Shown here in pieces: positions 25,395 to 36,979 of a stretch of DNA of 64,000 nt. Source of the stretch: Euphorbia lathyris (lineage: Eukaryota > Streptophyta > Magnoliopsida > Malpighiales > Euphorbiaceae); NCBI RefSeq assembly GCF_963576675.1, contig NC_088916.1, positions 11,818,501 through 11,882,500 on the forward strand, given 5' to 3'. How positions within the stretch are numbered: position 1 is the first letter of the stretch; every line of letters starts with the position of its first letter. A program made the position numbers and the translations under genes. The notes under the pieces were generated by a model. The model saw nothing but the letters and a program-made list of their open reading frames with translations. It was not told where the DNA came from and did no database searches.

Positions 25395-28300
25395 ATGGCT
25401 GCTGCAGCTTCTTCTGTTGGTCGAAAGAGGTTCGATGTATTTCTCAGTTTTCGAGGCATTGACACCCGTCGCACCTTCACTAGCCATCTCTATTCAGCTT
25501 TCAATCGAAAAGGAATTGTTACCTTCATGGATAGTGCTCTTGATAGAGGGGAAAAGATTACTCCCACAATCTTGAAAGCAATTGAAGAATCAAATGTTTC
25601 TGTGATTATCTTCTCTAAAAACTATGCATCTTCACCTTGTTGCTTGGATGAACTTGTGAAGATAATTGAATGCATGAGAACACATGGACAGAAAGTATTG
25701 CCTGTTTTTTATGAGGTAGACCCTGCAGATGTAGGAAAACAAACTGCGGGTTTTGGAGATGTATTTGCTGACTATGAAGAAGCATTCAAGGGTGACATGG
25801 GCAAAGTTCAAAGGTGGAGGACTGCATTGACAGAAGCTGCATATATTTCAGGATGGGATTCGAGGAACACAAGGTAATAATCTTCCTTGTAAAACATTAT
25901 TATCACTCTTGCGGTTATGCAATATTCTTTGTACTTGTGATCATTTTGTTAATATTTATCAGCTCTGATTCTGAACTTATTGAAGAGATTGTGAAGGATA
26001 TTTTGAAGATAATAAGGCATTTATCGTCTTGTCATTTTGGGGATTTGGTGGGAATAGAATCACAAGTCGAGCAAATTGAGTCATTATTATGCATCGGAGC
26101 AGAAGATGTTCGTGTGATTGGAATATGGGGAATGGGTGGTATAGGGAAGACTGCAATTGCCAAACTCGTATTTGAAAAATTTGCTTCTCATTTTCAAGCT
26201 AGTTGTTTTCTTGAAAACATCAGGGAAGCTTCATCAACAAGACATGGATTGGTTAACAAATGGGACGAGCTTGTTAAGAAATTGTTGAATATTGGGATCT
26301 TGAATTCAGATTCAAGTATTTTGATGAGCCGTCTTCACTGTACAAAAGTTTTGATTGTCGTTGATGATGTAGATAACTTCGAGCAATTAGAACTTTTAGT
26401 TGGAAAACATTGTTGGTTTGGTGCGGGGAGTAGAATCATTGTGACAAGTAGAGATAAACAAGTGTTGCAAAATAAAGTTGATAAGATATATGAGGTTCAA
26501 GTCCTATCTCCACAAGAATCTCTGCAACTGTTCAGTTTGTTTGCCTTTAAAGAAGAGCAACCCAAGGCAGAGTACATTGAGCTCTCAAAAAGGGTTGTGA
26601 GCTATGTTAACGGAATTCCATTAGCTCTTAAAGTTTTGGGTTCATTTTTATATGGTAGGAGCAAACAAGAATGGAAAAGTGCATTGGATAGACTTGGAAA
26701 AACACCAAACATGCAAGTACAAAAGGTGTTGAGGATAAGTTATGATGGACTCGATCATGATGAGCAGGAGATGTTTCTAGACATTGCCTGTTTTTTCAAA
26801 GGATGGTCTTTATTCTTCATGACGAAATTATTCGAGTCATGTGGTTACTATTCATTGATTTCCTTAAGAGTGCTTGCTGACAAGACCTTAATAATCCTGA
26901 GGGACTCAAAAGTGGAGATGCATGATTTGCTTCAAGAAATGGGTCGACAAATTGTTCGCCAAGAATCAATTAAGGATCCAGGAAAACGGAGTAGATTGTG
27001 GGATCCTGAAGACATTCAATATGTATTGGAAGAAAATGTGGTAATAATTTCCTCTTCTCTGGTTTTTTAGTTCTTCGTCTCTAGATTTTCTGTACTAATT
27101 CATTGTTTTGTGCAGGGAACAGAAGAAATTGAGGGGATGTTCCTGGATCAATGTAAGATATCCGGGTGCAGAGTAGATAGTAAAGTGTTTAATAGGACCA
27201 AAAGGCTCAAATGGCTCAATTTCTATAGTAACAACTCTTGGACTAATGGAATTAAATGGCTCAATCTCTCCAACACGAACTGTGGACATGATATGCAGTT
27301 TCCACAAGGACTTGAATCACTTCCAAACCAATTAAGGTTTCTCCAATGGGATTTCTTCCCTCTGAAATCTTTGCCATCAAATTTTCAACCCGATAACCTT
27401 GTATTCCTCAGCATATTAAGCAGTCCTGTTGAACGACTTTGGGATGGAGTACAGGTATACTCTTCATTAACAAGTTATGATTTTTCATGTAAACTAGATA
27501 TATATCCTAACTTATACTTCAATCTTGCTTTTTGTATAGAATCTCGCAAATCTATCGGTCATTGAACTCTGTCATTGTAGACATCTAACTGAAATGCCTG
27601 ACTTGTCAAGGGCTCAAAACCTTTCGACTATGGATTGTCGAAGCTGTATAAATTTAAGAGAGGTAACTCCATCTATTCGGTATCTGAAGAACCTTAAGCA
27701 TTTGATTTTGCAACTCTGTAAGAATATTAGGAGTGTTCCGAGCACCAAAGCTATGAAATCTTTGACATTGCTTGATCTCAACGGTTGCTCAAACCTTGAA
27801 AAGTTTCCTGAAGTTTCAAGCAATATAATATATTTATATTGTGGGGGAACATCAATTGGAAAAACATCTGAATCGATCAAATTTCTTTCTAGACTTGGTA
27901 GTCAGTTTGATGGAAAAAGCTTAGATATGGAATATAAAATTTCTGGAAAATACTTCTATGTGTCGACAATGTCAGATTGTCTCCTCTGCCCATCCTTGCC
28001 AAAAAACATGAATCAAAATGAGGATTGTTTTGAGACTATTCCAGTCGTGAATCAGACTGATGCAGATATTCCTGGAATAATTCCATCTTCAGTAGATATT
28101 CCACTAGAAATATTTGAATATGAACAGGTCATAGAGCAGAAAGCAGCAAGTGGAAGGTGTCGAGCAACTTTGAAGACCTTTTCATTTGTTAACCGTGCAA
28201 AGTTGGATCAGAAAACAGAAAAAGACATTTCAGACGATTTTCTAAAGACAGTCAAGCTTTTTGCAGGCGCAGTACTTCTACTTACAGAGGTTATAGCATT

Positions 28301-28936
28301 CTCTCTCTCTCACACACAAGCACACATTCACCTAGATAAAGACTAACTTTTGATATTAAATATGTAGCAGAATTGTATAAAATTGAGAACACATGTTCGC
28401 ATATTAAATATGTTATTGATCCTAACATAATTAGTTCATATTAATTAATTGTGGTGTTACTCATGGTGCAGGGATTTCCGGGTGGAGAGGTTATTGATGA
28501 TTATGAAAGTATAGGATCTTCAGTTACAATTCAACTACCTCCAAATTGGTTTAGCAGTAACTTCATGGGTTTCAGTGTGAATGTGTTCCTTACGTTGGAA
28601 GACAAAAATAAAAAGGAGATTGATAATGATCTTGGTGTTAGATGGACATGCCGATACAAATCCGAATGTGGTGAAATTCGGGTTGCATCTGCCTTGTATC
28701 AATATCTCCCACCTACCTACATAAAGAGTGGCAACTTTCTTATGTATGGTTGGCCTACAAATCTTGGATTGATATTTGATCAAAATTGGTTGCAAGAAAA
28801 TTGGTGCAATGAGGCTTGTTTTGAAGCCACTATTGAGCATTCATCTGCCAAGACGTGTTACCAAGTGAAGAAAATGGTGGCCAAACTAATGTACATGGGT
28901 GACAATGAAGGAAATCCGACACAGCTGGCTTTCTAA
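25395..28936 (+). CDS. TIR-NBS-LRR disease resistance protein (TNL), five exons
   Basis: Exons 25395-25873, 25963-27040, 27116-27454, 27540-28289 and 28472-28936 have GT-AG introns with matching phases and give 1036 residues. TIR (about 9-155) has FDVFLSFRGIDTR and CCLDELVKI, which holds the Glu required for NADase activity in TIR enzymes. NB-ARC follows: P-loop GMGGIGKT (about 216-223), kinase 2 KVLIVVDDVD, RNBS-B GSRIIVTSRD, GLPL as NGIPLAL, and MHD as MHDLLQEMG (about 479). The LRR part is short: LPSNFQPDNLVFL, then a few repeats such as NLSVIELCHC and LKHLILQLC. A C-terminal C-JID-like region (FPGGEVIDDYESIGSSV) completes the usual TNL order. This is an intracellular immune receptor type; its ligand is unknown. 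After the TAA, an alternative frame continues with YDKNGESGPSGIFNPYT, so the true 3' end may differ. All key NB motifs are intact. Confidence 0.9.
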
Positions 28937-30341
28937 AGACTATGACAAGAACGGTGAGTCTGGACCCAGTGGAATATTCAACCCATACACAGAGAAAGAT
29001 GAATCAAACGGTGAGAGATTAAAATATATCAGTTCTTCCATATGTTTGGAATTCAAGACATGCTAGTGATAAGTTTTTGTAAGGATTACTCGTTATACTT
29101 TTCTTTTCTGAACTTTATATTGGTCTACCTTTCACCAGGAAGATTCAGAAAAGAGAAAAAGTCAGGAAAAGCGCAGGACGAGTGAGAGTTAAGATGATAA
29201 TCTTGGGATATTGAAGAAAAGGTTTGGGAAAAAGAAGAAATTTTACTCTTCTGATGACCAGAAAGACGAACCACCTATGGAGAATGTAAGCTTTATTTTT
29301 TCTGATTGAATTATCTTTTGTCAATCTCTGTTTTCCCTTGCTGGCTTATTTAATTTCCTAAATATTATTTTCTCTATCATCTGCCATTAATTATTCTATG
29401 AGTTGTAAAGCAGTAAACATGATGTGGTAGCTTTCATCTGTTAACATTTTTAGCTTAAACTGTTTCTTCAATTTATATGAGTAGCTGCCGACTGCTAAAC
29501 CTCAGATGAATGAGTTAAAGGAACCACCATATACCAGTTTAATAGTTTTGTATGAAAACGAAATCTATAGCATCAGATAGGTGAATGAAATATAGAAGGT
29601 AAGCTGATACCACTCAAACTCACGCTACAAAATTATGCAAAACAGAAGTCACAGATACATATAACTTCTTGATATTGATAAATAATTAAACTAATATATT
29701 CAAAATAAACTAACACAGAAGAACAACATTAATCAATTTTGTAGAGTTGGTAAGCCTCACATTGAGCAGGAAAGTGAGCATCAAATTAGCACATATGACG
29801 AGAAAGGAACAGCAGATAAGTAGACAATTAAACCAAATCAATGATAGATTAGAGCATAAAGATAGAATCAGGAGTAAATTTTGAACTCCAAGACAATGAA
29901 GCCATGCTATTTAGCCACTTTCATCAATGGCTTTAAGATCCTATGCCTTCCTACGTGTTAAGTTTTCATATTATTTCACTTGTCTATTCAATTTGATGCG
30001 TTTTAGTTGGGAAGTTCTGAGAATTCTGTTTATATGATCAATTTCATGAGTTTAAAGTTTCAAAACGGTTTGTAATTTTTATCTTTTATGCTTTGGCTTC
30101 ATGGGTTGATCATTTATTGTTTAGTTTTCTTATAAATTTCCCGGACCAATTCGGAGCTTGGAGATAGATAAAACTATAAGAGTATTGAATGTATATATAT
30201 ATATATTAAGCCATCATAGGAATTCAATACACAATATACACAACTTAATACATACCACATGATATATATGCATACAGACCTTCAGATGAGCAGTAAAGTG
30301 CATGAGCAAATAAAAATGTATACATATTGAATGGTACCATC
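28937..30341. other. 3' flank shared by the convergent TNL and kiwellin K1
   Basis: The segment holds TNL 3' sequence, including an exon-like basic and Ser-rich stretch (about 29140-29287) bounded by CACCAG and a GTAAGC donor. Its counterparts lie at 32871, 39241, 46469 and 51249. It then holds the kiwellin 3' flank, which repeats after each kiwellin. No separate gene is seen. A (TA)n run lies at about 30190-30206. Confidence 0.5.
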
Positions 30342-30894
30342 TCAAGCATCAGACCAATAAATATCCAACGCTCCGACATTGTCAGGATCGGAGATTCCTA
30401 AAGCTTTCCAGACAGCTTCAGAAGCAACAACAATGTTGTTAGGACAAGGTGGTTGATAATCATGTTCTTTGTCACAACCCATTGTTGAATCACATTCATC
30501 TACTACTTTTGCTTTTGTACTCCTTCCATTTCCATATATAGTTATATACTTCAAGCATCTACTCTCGTTATTGAACCATCCTGTTGAAAGTGCTACCACT
30601 GCCTCGCTATCTGGATGATACTGATGATCACATTCCGATGGACCACCCCCATCCCCGCCAGCCGCAAAACTGTTGATTGTGAGAGTTGCTTTTGTTCGGC
30701 CAGTTAACCGTGGCGAACACTTGTAAGTAGTGTGTAAAGTTTTCCCTCAACACAGCAGTCGGAGTCGTGTTCTTGGTTGCATTGATTTGGTGGAGGTTTA
30801 ATCCCCCTTATCTTGCCGCTTGGCTTGCAGGTTTGAGATTTTGCGCTTGAAATTATGAGAAGAAAGAGAAGGATGATCGAACAAACTTGTTTCA
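30342..30894 (-). pseudogene. Kiwellin K1, frameshifted
   Basis: Read on the minus strand, the copy starts at 30894 with the same signal peptide as its sisters ([20 protein letters not shown]) and ends in the shared [10 protein letters not shown]. Near 30730-30736 the plus strand reads TGTGTAAAGTTTTCC where K4 reads TGTACAGTTTTCC. This 2-bp net insertion shifts the frame at about codon 53, within the N-terminal Cys-rich module. Downstream the old frame stays open through the double-psi beta-barrel domain. A TATA-like sequence (minus strand CCTATATAATAC, 30961-30972) is still present. The lesion looks recent because little else has decayed. A sequencing error is the alternative. Confidence 0.85.
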
Positions 30895-32002
30895 TTTTCT
30901 TTGCTTTCTTTTTTCTTGATGTGAATTTGTTGGATGTGAAGAACATGAGTACATGAGGCTGTATTATATAGGAAAATTGCTCAGATTAGGACAGATTTAT
31001 GGTCTTTTGAAGTTATAAAAAACTGCTAGCTGACAAAATAATTTTCTCAGTTAAATAGATAATTGAATGTAAATTTGTTAGTGAAGAACCATTTTCTGTA
31101 TTTTTGCTGTAATTTGTTTTTATTAAGAAAGCTTTTTATTAGGTTAAGTTTATTCATTGGGCTTTACACATCATTTGTCACTTTGATTAAGAAAGCAGGC
31201 TTAAAACACAGATATTTTATTCCTTATTCTGTACTTGGTTCTAAAAGTAGATGCCATATTTTTTGTGATTTAATAATAGTATTGGAAATTCATATTTATA
31301 AATTCGGCGAAATATTTGAACTTTTTTTGTCCAAGACAGTATTTTTTTTCACGTCATCGTATGTTTGTGATCTGTTACTAATATGTGATAAAATGATGCA
31401 CATGTGAAGTGTAGATGACAAGATTCACGATCAAGTAGACAATTTGATCAATTATTTCTCAAATTGACCCAACTTGCCAATGTTAGGGATAAAATTAGTC
31501 GCCAATGTTAGGGGTAAAATTGGACCATTGTAGACGTTAGGGAAAAAATTGCTCCTAGATGTATTTTTGCATCTTATCCCTCGACTTTAGGAGCTCTTTA
31601 TTTTACTATTCACAATTTTGAACTACTGTCTTTAGAGGTTGTATCATCACAGTTGATTGCAATCCACAAGTGTTTGCATTTTAGTTTGTACCTCTGGTTT
31701 CAGGATACGATCATCTATTGTTATTTTAATGTTAAGGTGTTGAGGGAGATGAAGAATATTTTGAGGGGAGTTTGAGAGAGGATATAATATTTGTTTAATA
31801 CTAGGGGAGATTCAGAACCATATTTTTGCATAAGAATAAATAAATAATTTCATTTGAACAACTTATTTTGTCTGGATTTTCCAAGGAGATCGCATGTTGT
31901 AACAACCTAGGTGAACAGATATCTGACGAAGAAAACTAAGCATGCTTAGTTTATCCTTCATTTTATCCCAAAATAGTCTCTAGCTAGGTTCTATAAGATA
32001 GC
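30895..32002. other. K1 promoter region and upstream part of array unit 2
   Basis: The K1 upstream region (to about 31380) is repeated upstream of K4 (48837-49350) and K5 (52543-53070). From 31440 there is a short foldback-like stretch (GCCAATGTTAGGGATAAAAT and neighbours), then sequence related to the TNL upstream region. The open frames here are shared by the repeats but resemble no protein I know. Confidence 0.5.
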
Positions 32003-33345
32003 ATGGCTGCTGTAGCTTCTCCTGTTGGTCGAAAGAGGTTCGATGTATTTCTCAGTTTTCGAGGCATAGACACCCGTCCTAACTTATATTTCACTCTTTC
32101 TTTTGTACAGAGTCTCGCGAATCTATCAGTCATCGAACTCTGTCATTGTAGACGACTAACTGAAATGCTGGACTTGTCAAGGGCTCAAACCTTTCGACTA
32201 TAGATTATCGAGGCTGTATAAATTTATGAGAGGTAACTCCATCTATTCGGTATCTGAAGAACCTGAAGCATGTGATTTTGCAACTCTGTAAGAATATTAG
32301 GAGTGTTCCGAGCACTCTGGAAGTCAAAAATAGAAAGGAGATTGATAATGATCTTGGTGTTAGATGGACATGCCTATTCAAATCCGAATGTGGTGAAAAT
32401 CAGGTTGCATCTACCTTGTATCATTATCTCTCACCTACCTACATAAAGAGTGGGAACTTTCTTATGTATGGTTGCCCTGCAAAGCTTGGATTGGTATTTG
32501 ATCAACTTTCTTATGAGGCTTGTTTTGAAGCCATTATTGAGCATTCATCTGCCAAGACTTGTTACCAAGTGAAGAAAATGGTGACAATGAAGGAAATCCG
32601 ACACAACTGGCTTTCTAAAGACTATGACAAGAACGGTGAGTCTGGACCCAGTGGAATATTCAACCCATACACATAGAAAGAGGAACCAAATGGCGAGAGA
32701 TTAAAATATATCAGTTCTTCTATATGCTTGGAATTCATGGCATGTTAGTGATAAGTTTTTATACACCTATCAGTTATGTAAGGATTACTCATTATAGTTT
32801 CCTTTTGTTGCTTTGGTTCCGTGCGGAATAGAGAATTTTTTCTGATTTTTTATTGGTCTTCTTTTCACCAGGCAAAAATAAAAAAGTCTGGTGATACAAG
32901 GGGAAAGCACAGGACGAGCCAGAGTTCCAATGATGATCTTGGGAGATTGAAATGGTACTCTTCTGATGAGCATTCATGCAGTTTTGCTCGAATGAAAAGC
33001 AACACATGAATAAAAGAAAAAATAAAGGAAAAAAATGTCATAATTCTAGGTAACCTGATAGTGATATTTCATGGAAGAAATCAAGAAATTCTGAGAAACA
33101 TTACTTCTTTGACTACAACTCTCCATCTCCCTCTGAAAATGAGGGTCAAAAACAAGTAGAAAAATGAGAAAAGGATGACGGTAATGGTTTTCCTTATTTT
33201 TCTCTTTGAAATTTTTGTACTTGTTTTTTACTTTTTCTAGCTGATCAGATCTCAATTTTTGTAGAACCTAGAATTTACATGAAAAGGACAGATCTGCCTG
33301 CCATGCGCAGTGATGACCAGCCAGACGAACCACCTGCTGAGCATG
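32003..33345 (+). pseudogene. Internally deleted TNL remnant, array unit 2
   Basis: The start codon and 26 TIR codons (VGRKRFDVFLSFRGIDTR) are kept. The sequence then jumps at about 32078 to the intron 3 tail and exon 4 of the TNL (SLANLSVIELCHCRRLTEM). A second jump at about 32315 goes from the LRR (NIRSVPST) to the C-JID-like part (NRKEIDNDLGVRWTC). The whole NB-ARC and most LRR sequence is missing. One base is lost in the A run of the exon 4 copy, giving an early stop. The 3' tail exon-like stretch (32871-33009, GKHRTSQSSNDDLGRLKWYS) follows. It cannot make a receptor; a TIR-stub peptide is possible but unsupported. Confidence 0.85.
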
Positions 33346-34620
33346 TAAGCTTTTTTTCTGATTGAATTATCTTTACTAACCGTTGGTTTTTCCTTGCTGG
33401 CTTATTTTCCTAAATATTATATTCTCTATCATCTGCCATTAATTATGAGTCTAGAGTATATAAAAAAATTAAAACTCCGAGCAGACATCAAAACATCAAA
33501 TGTAGTTAAGCCAATAGGAATAGAAACGCATAATAAGCAGAGGTAGATATTTCTAAAAGGCAACATCAGAAACAAAAAAATTCTTCACGGTACCAATTCT
33601 GCAGAGAACATATATCAGATTTGCACTCAAAATAAAAATAACATCTACTTGTACATATGAGTAGCTATCGACTGCTAAACCTCAGATGAATGATGCCGAA
33701 AATGATTAGTTTTGTATGAAAAAGAACAAGTTCAGATCGCTTGGTCGAATAAACATAGGTGAATGAAATATAGAAGCTAAGCTGATACCACTCAAACTCA
33801 GGCTACAAATTTATGCAAAACAGAAGTCACAGATGCATATAACTGCTCGATAATCAAACTGAGATATTCAATTTATAGCATCAGATGTTCATAGACCATT
33901 TTAGTTGTGAAAAACATGGTATAGGATCAATAAAAGAAGCTGTCTAAGACAAGGATACAGATGATTAACGAATTTTGGTAGCATAAACACGTCAGATATG
34001 TAATAGATAATCAGTGTCAATCAAAATTCGCAGGAAATCGTATGAATCAATAAACTAACACAGAAGAACAACATTGAGTAGGAAAGTGAGCATCAAATTA
34101 GCACATGTGATGAGAAAAGGACAGCAGATAAGTAGACAATTAAACCAAATCAATGATAGATAAGAGGATAAAGATAGAATCAGGAGTAAAATTTGAACAC
34201 CAACAAATGAAGCCATGCTATTTAGCCACTTTCATCTATGGCTTTAAGATCATATGCGTTCCTACTTGTCTATTCAATTTGGTGCGTTTTAGTTGGGAAG
34301 TTCTGTGAATTGTGTTTATATGATCAATTTCATGAGTTTAAAGTTTCAAACCGGTTTGTTATTTTGTCTTTTATGCTTTGGCTTCATGGATTGATCATTT
34401 ATTGTTTAGTTTTCTTATAAATTTCCCGGATGAATTCGGAGCCCGGAGATAGATAAAACTATAAGAGTATTGAATGTATATATATTAAGCCAACGTAGGA
34501 ATTCAATACACAATGTACACAACTTAATACATACCACATGATATATATGCATACGGACCTTCAAATGAGTAATAAAGTGCATGAGCAAATAAAAACGTAT
34601 ACATATTGAATGCAAGCATC
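33346..34620. other. Shared 3' flank between unit 2 TNL remnant and K2
   Basis: This repeats the flank seen at 46946-48284 almost base for base and parts of 29300-30340. It holds no gene. The near identity to 46946-48284 shows that units 2 and 4 are the closest pair over this stretch. Confidence 0.5.
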
Positions 34621-35175
34621 TCAAGCATCAGACCAATAAATATCCAATGCTCCGACATCATCAGGATCAGAGATTCCTAAAGCTTTCCAAACAGCTTCAG
34701 AGGCATCAACAATGTTGTTAGGACAAGGTGGTTGATAATCATGTTCTTTGTCACAACCCATTGTTGAATCACATTCGTCTACTACTTTTGCTTTAGTACT
34801 CCTTCCATTTCCATATATAGTTATATACTTCAAGCATCTACTCTCGTTATTGAACCATCCTGTTGAAAGTGCTACCACTGCCTCACTATCTGGATGATAC
34901 TGATGATCACATTCCGATGGACCACCGCCATCCCCGCCAGCCGCAAAACTGTTGATTGTGAGAGTTGCTTTAGTGCGGCCAGTCACTCGTGGCGAACACT
35001 TGTAAGTAGTGTACATTTTTCCCTCTTCACAGCAGTCGGAGTCGTGTTCTTGGTTGCATTGATTTGGTGGAGGTTTAATCCCTCTTATCTTGCCGCTTGG
35101 GTTGCAGGTTTGAGATTCTGCACTTGAAATTATGATAAGAAAGAGAAGGATGATTGAACAAACTTGATTCTTCAT
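34621..35175 (-). CDS. Kiwellin K2 (secreted defence protein)
   Basis: A single-exon frame of 184 residues. A signal peptide (about 1-21, ending SSAES before QTC) precedes a small Cys-rich kissper-like module ([16 protein letters not shown], then DSDCCEEG). The kiwellin double-psi beta-barrel follows ([20 protein letters not shown] to [10 protein letters not shown]), with paired cysteines in [21 protein letters not shown] and PPC. Kiwellins are apoplastic, and some bind secreted fungal effectors such as chorismate mutase. K2 differs from its sisters by an extra Asn at position 3 (MKNQVC) and by CEEGKM in place of CVEGKL or CVEGKM. Its TATA region also differs. The frame is intact and likely functional. 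Confidence 0.92.
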   Translation of the reverse strand: MKNQVCSIILLFLIIISSAESQTCNPSGKIRGIKPPPNQCNQEHDSDCCEEGKMYTTYKCSPRVTGRTKATLTINSFAAGGDGGGPSECDHQYHPDSEAVVALSTGWFNNESRCLKYITIYGNGRSTKAKVVDECDSTMGCDKEHDYQPPCPNNIVDASEAVWKALGISDPDDVGALDIYWSDA

Positions 35176-35232
35176 TTTCTTTACTTTTTTTTTATGTGAA
35201 TTTGTTGGATGTGAGAAAGATGTTATCCGAGA

Positions 35233-35246
35233 CTGTTTTAAATAGG
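35233..35246 (-). promoter_or_regulatory. Weakened TATA-like element of kiwellin K2
   Basis: The minus strand reads GCCTATTTAAAACAG about 60-70 bp before the K2 start. The sisters have CCTATATAATAC at the same place. The change may alter K2 expression. Confidence 0.45.
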
Positions 35247-35447
35247 CAAATTGCTCAGATTAGGACAAGTTTAGTATCTTCAAGAATAATTGTTAGAGCT
35301 GACTAGTATTGTAACTTATGAATGAATAGTGGAGACAAAATAAATTTATAATTTAAATAGATGATTGATTAAAAATTTGTAAGTGAAGAATCATTTTCTG
35401 TAATTTTTCTACAATTTGTTTTTTTGGGGCCGAGAATGATGCTAACA

Positions 35448-35448
<1 letters not shown>

Positions 35449-35480
<32 letters not shown>

Positions 35481-35486
35481 ATATAC
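35449..35486. repeat. (TA)n microsatellite
   Basis: An almost pure TA run is interrupted by TTTATATT. It lies upstream of K2. Confidence 0.85.
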
Positions 35487-35494
35487 ATGTCAGC

Positions 35495-35657
35495 GAAAAG
35501 TACAAAAATAAATTTTGTAGTTTATCCGATTTGCAAAAAACAGTACTCATGGTTTAAAAGGATATGTGAGTTAATTTTGTTTGCATACTTTTAAATTACG
35601 AGGACGGTTTTTATAAATCGGTGAAACCACAGGGTTTATTTTTTTGTATTTTTACCT
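35495..35657. repeat. Short relative of the 23118-24667 element
   Basis: GCGAAAAGTACAAAAATAAA on the left faces GTTTATTTTTTTGTATTTTTACC on the right (inverted, imperfect). Internal GGTTTAAAAGG is shared with the ends of the 1.55 kb element. It looks like a deleted or fused-end derivative. Confidence 0.5.
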
Positions 35658-35729
35658 AAATGTTATATATGCGCAAAAAAGATTTTACTTGAGGAGAATT
35701 TTGGTATCTAACTAGTCTCAAACTCAATA

Positions 35730-35860
35730 GGGCGGCCCGGTGCACTACGCGTCTCCGCTGAGCGAGGGTCTGGGGAGGGGTCCCACCACAAGGGTGTACT
35801 GGGGGCAAGCCTTTCCTTGCCAATTTATTTGACAAGACCTCTTGGTCACACGGCAACTCG
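35730..35860 (-). mobile_element. Au-type SINE, truncated
   Basis: The minus strand carries the Au family 3' part: GGACCC-type core and the terminal CCGGGCCGCCC, seen on plus as GGGCGGCCCGGTGCACTACG and GGTCTGGGGAGGGGTCCCAC. AACTCAATA occurs on both sides (35721-35729 and 35861-35869) as a probable target duplication. Most of the tRNA head (A box) is missing compared with the copy at 44062-44262. Confidence 0.8.
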
Positions 35861-35933
35861 AACTCAATAATTAGATAAATTATATATATAAAAAAATAAA
35901 ATTTGGATTTGTATGGTTAAAGGGTAAATTACA

Positions 35934-36137
35934 CTCATTGTCACTGAACTTTGCTCATTTTCATGATATGACCATGAAACTTTAAAACGTAACATAAAAA
36001 CCATAGAAATTTACACTAAATTACATCCATAGGGAGAGAAACAGAGGTAAAAAGGGTGGATCATGGCCATCGATATAATTTAGTGTAAAGTTAAGTGACT
36101 TTATATTACGTTTTGGTCATGGGTGTAATTTACCTTA
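35934..36137. mobile_element. Short foldback element of family B
   Basis: GGGTAAATTACACTCATTGT faces CATGGGTGTAATTTACCTT as inverted ends. The arms match those of the 2160-2667 element (CACTGAACTTTG, ATGACCATGAAACTTTAAAA). GGTTAAA lies on both sides. It is about 200 bp with almost no spacer. Confidence 0.65.
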
Positions 36138-36256
36138 AGGTTAAATGTCACCAAATAAAAAATTAGAGACCACAACTACATCGTAATTAGTTTAGGGGCC
36201 AAAAGTATTGTTTTTGCTCCACAAAATAAACAATTAATAAATAAACTTTTGTCACA

Positions 36257-36979
36257 ATATTACCTAAACTTTACACCCTAAGTCCTAAATCATCAGAAGC
36301 ATTAAGCGGGGAATGGGAGCGGTTGGAGATCTTTCAAAAGCTACATTGAAGCATAGTTGTTCATCACGAAACCATCGGTTGTATCAGCTCTGATTTCCTC
36401 AGTTTTCCAAAGAATGCTGAAGCTACTGTTCTGTTGATGATGCCATAGAAAAGAGGAACGAAGTAGAGGGAAAAGATCCAATTAGGTTAATGTTTTTAAT
36501 TCTAGACAACCACTGTTGTTGAATTCAGGAGCTCTTTATTTCACTAGCCACAATGTTGAACTAATGTCTACTTTTTATTTTTATTTTCTGTTCTTGTTCA
36601 ACTTATAATTTTATTCAAAGAATATGTCTTTAGAGATTGTAGCGTCCTAATTGATTGCAATTCACAATTATTTACATTTTTAGTTTGTACCTCTGGTTTC
36701 ATGACAGGATCATCTATTATTATTTTAATGTTGAAGTGTTGACAGAGATGGAGAATATACTAAGGGATGTTTGTCTTATTTGTTTTAGTTGTTGTACTCT
36801 CTTGTTCGAAATTTCCAAAGAAATGGCATGTTGTTAACAACCTAGGATAAGAGATATCTGAAGAAGAAAACTAAGCATGTTTAGTTTCATTTTATCAATT
36901 TAAAAGTTGTGTTTTTCCTAGCAAGAGAGAAACCAGATCTCGAAATAGTCTCTAGCTATGGCTGCTGCAGCTTCTTCTG
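36257..36979 (+). pseudogene. Copy of the TNL upstream region ending inside the first TIR codons
   Basis: The segment follows 24700-25416 (for example CCTAAGTCCTAAATCATCAG and ATAGTCTCTAGCTATGGCTG). It includes the TNL start codon at 36958-36960 and seven codons (MAAAASSV). At about 36980 it breaks into sequence matching 31376 onward (ACTAATATGTGATAAAAT). It is a recombination scar with a promoter but no gene body. Confidence 0.75.
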
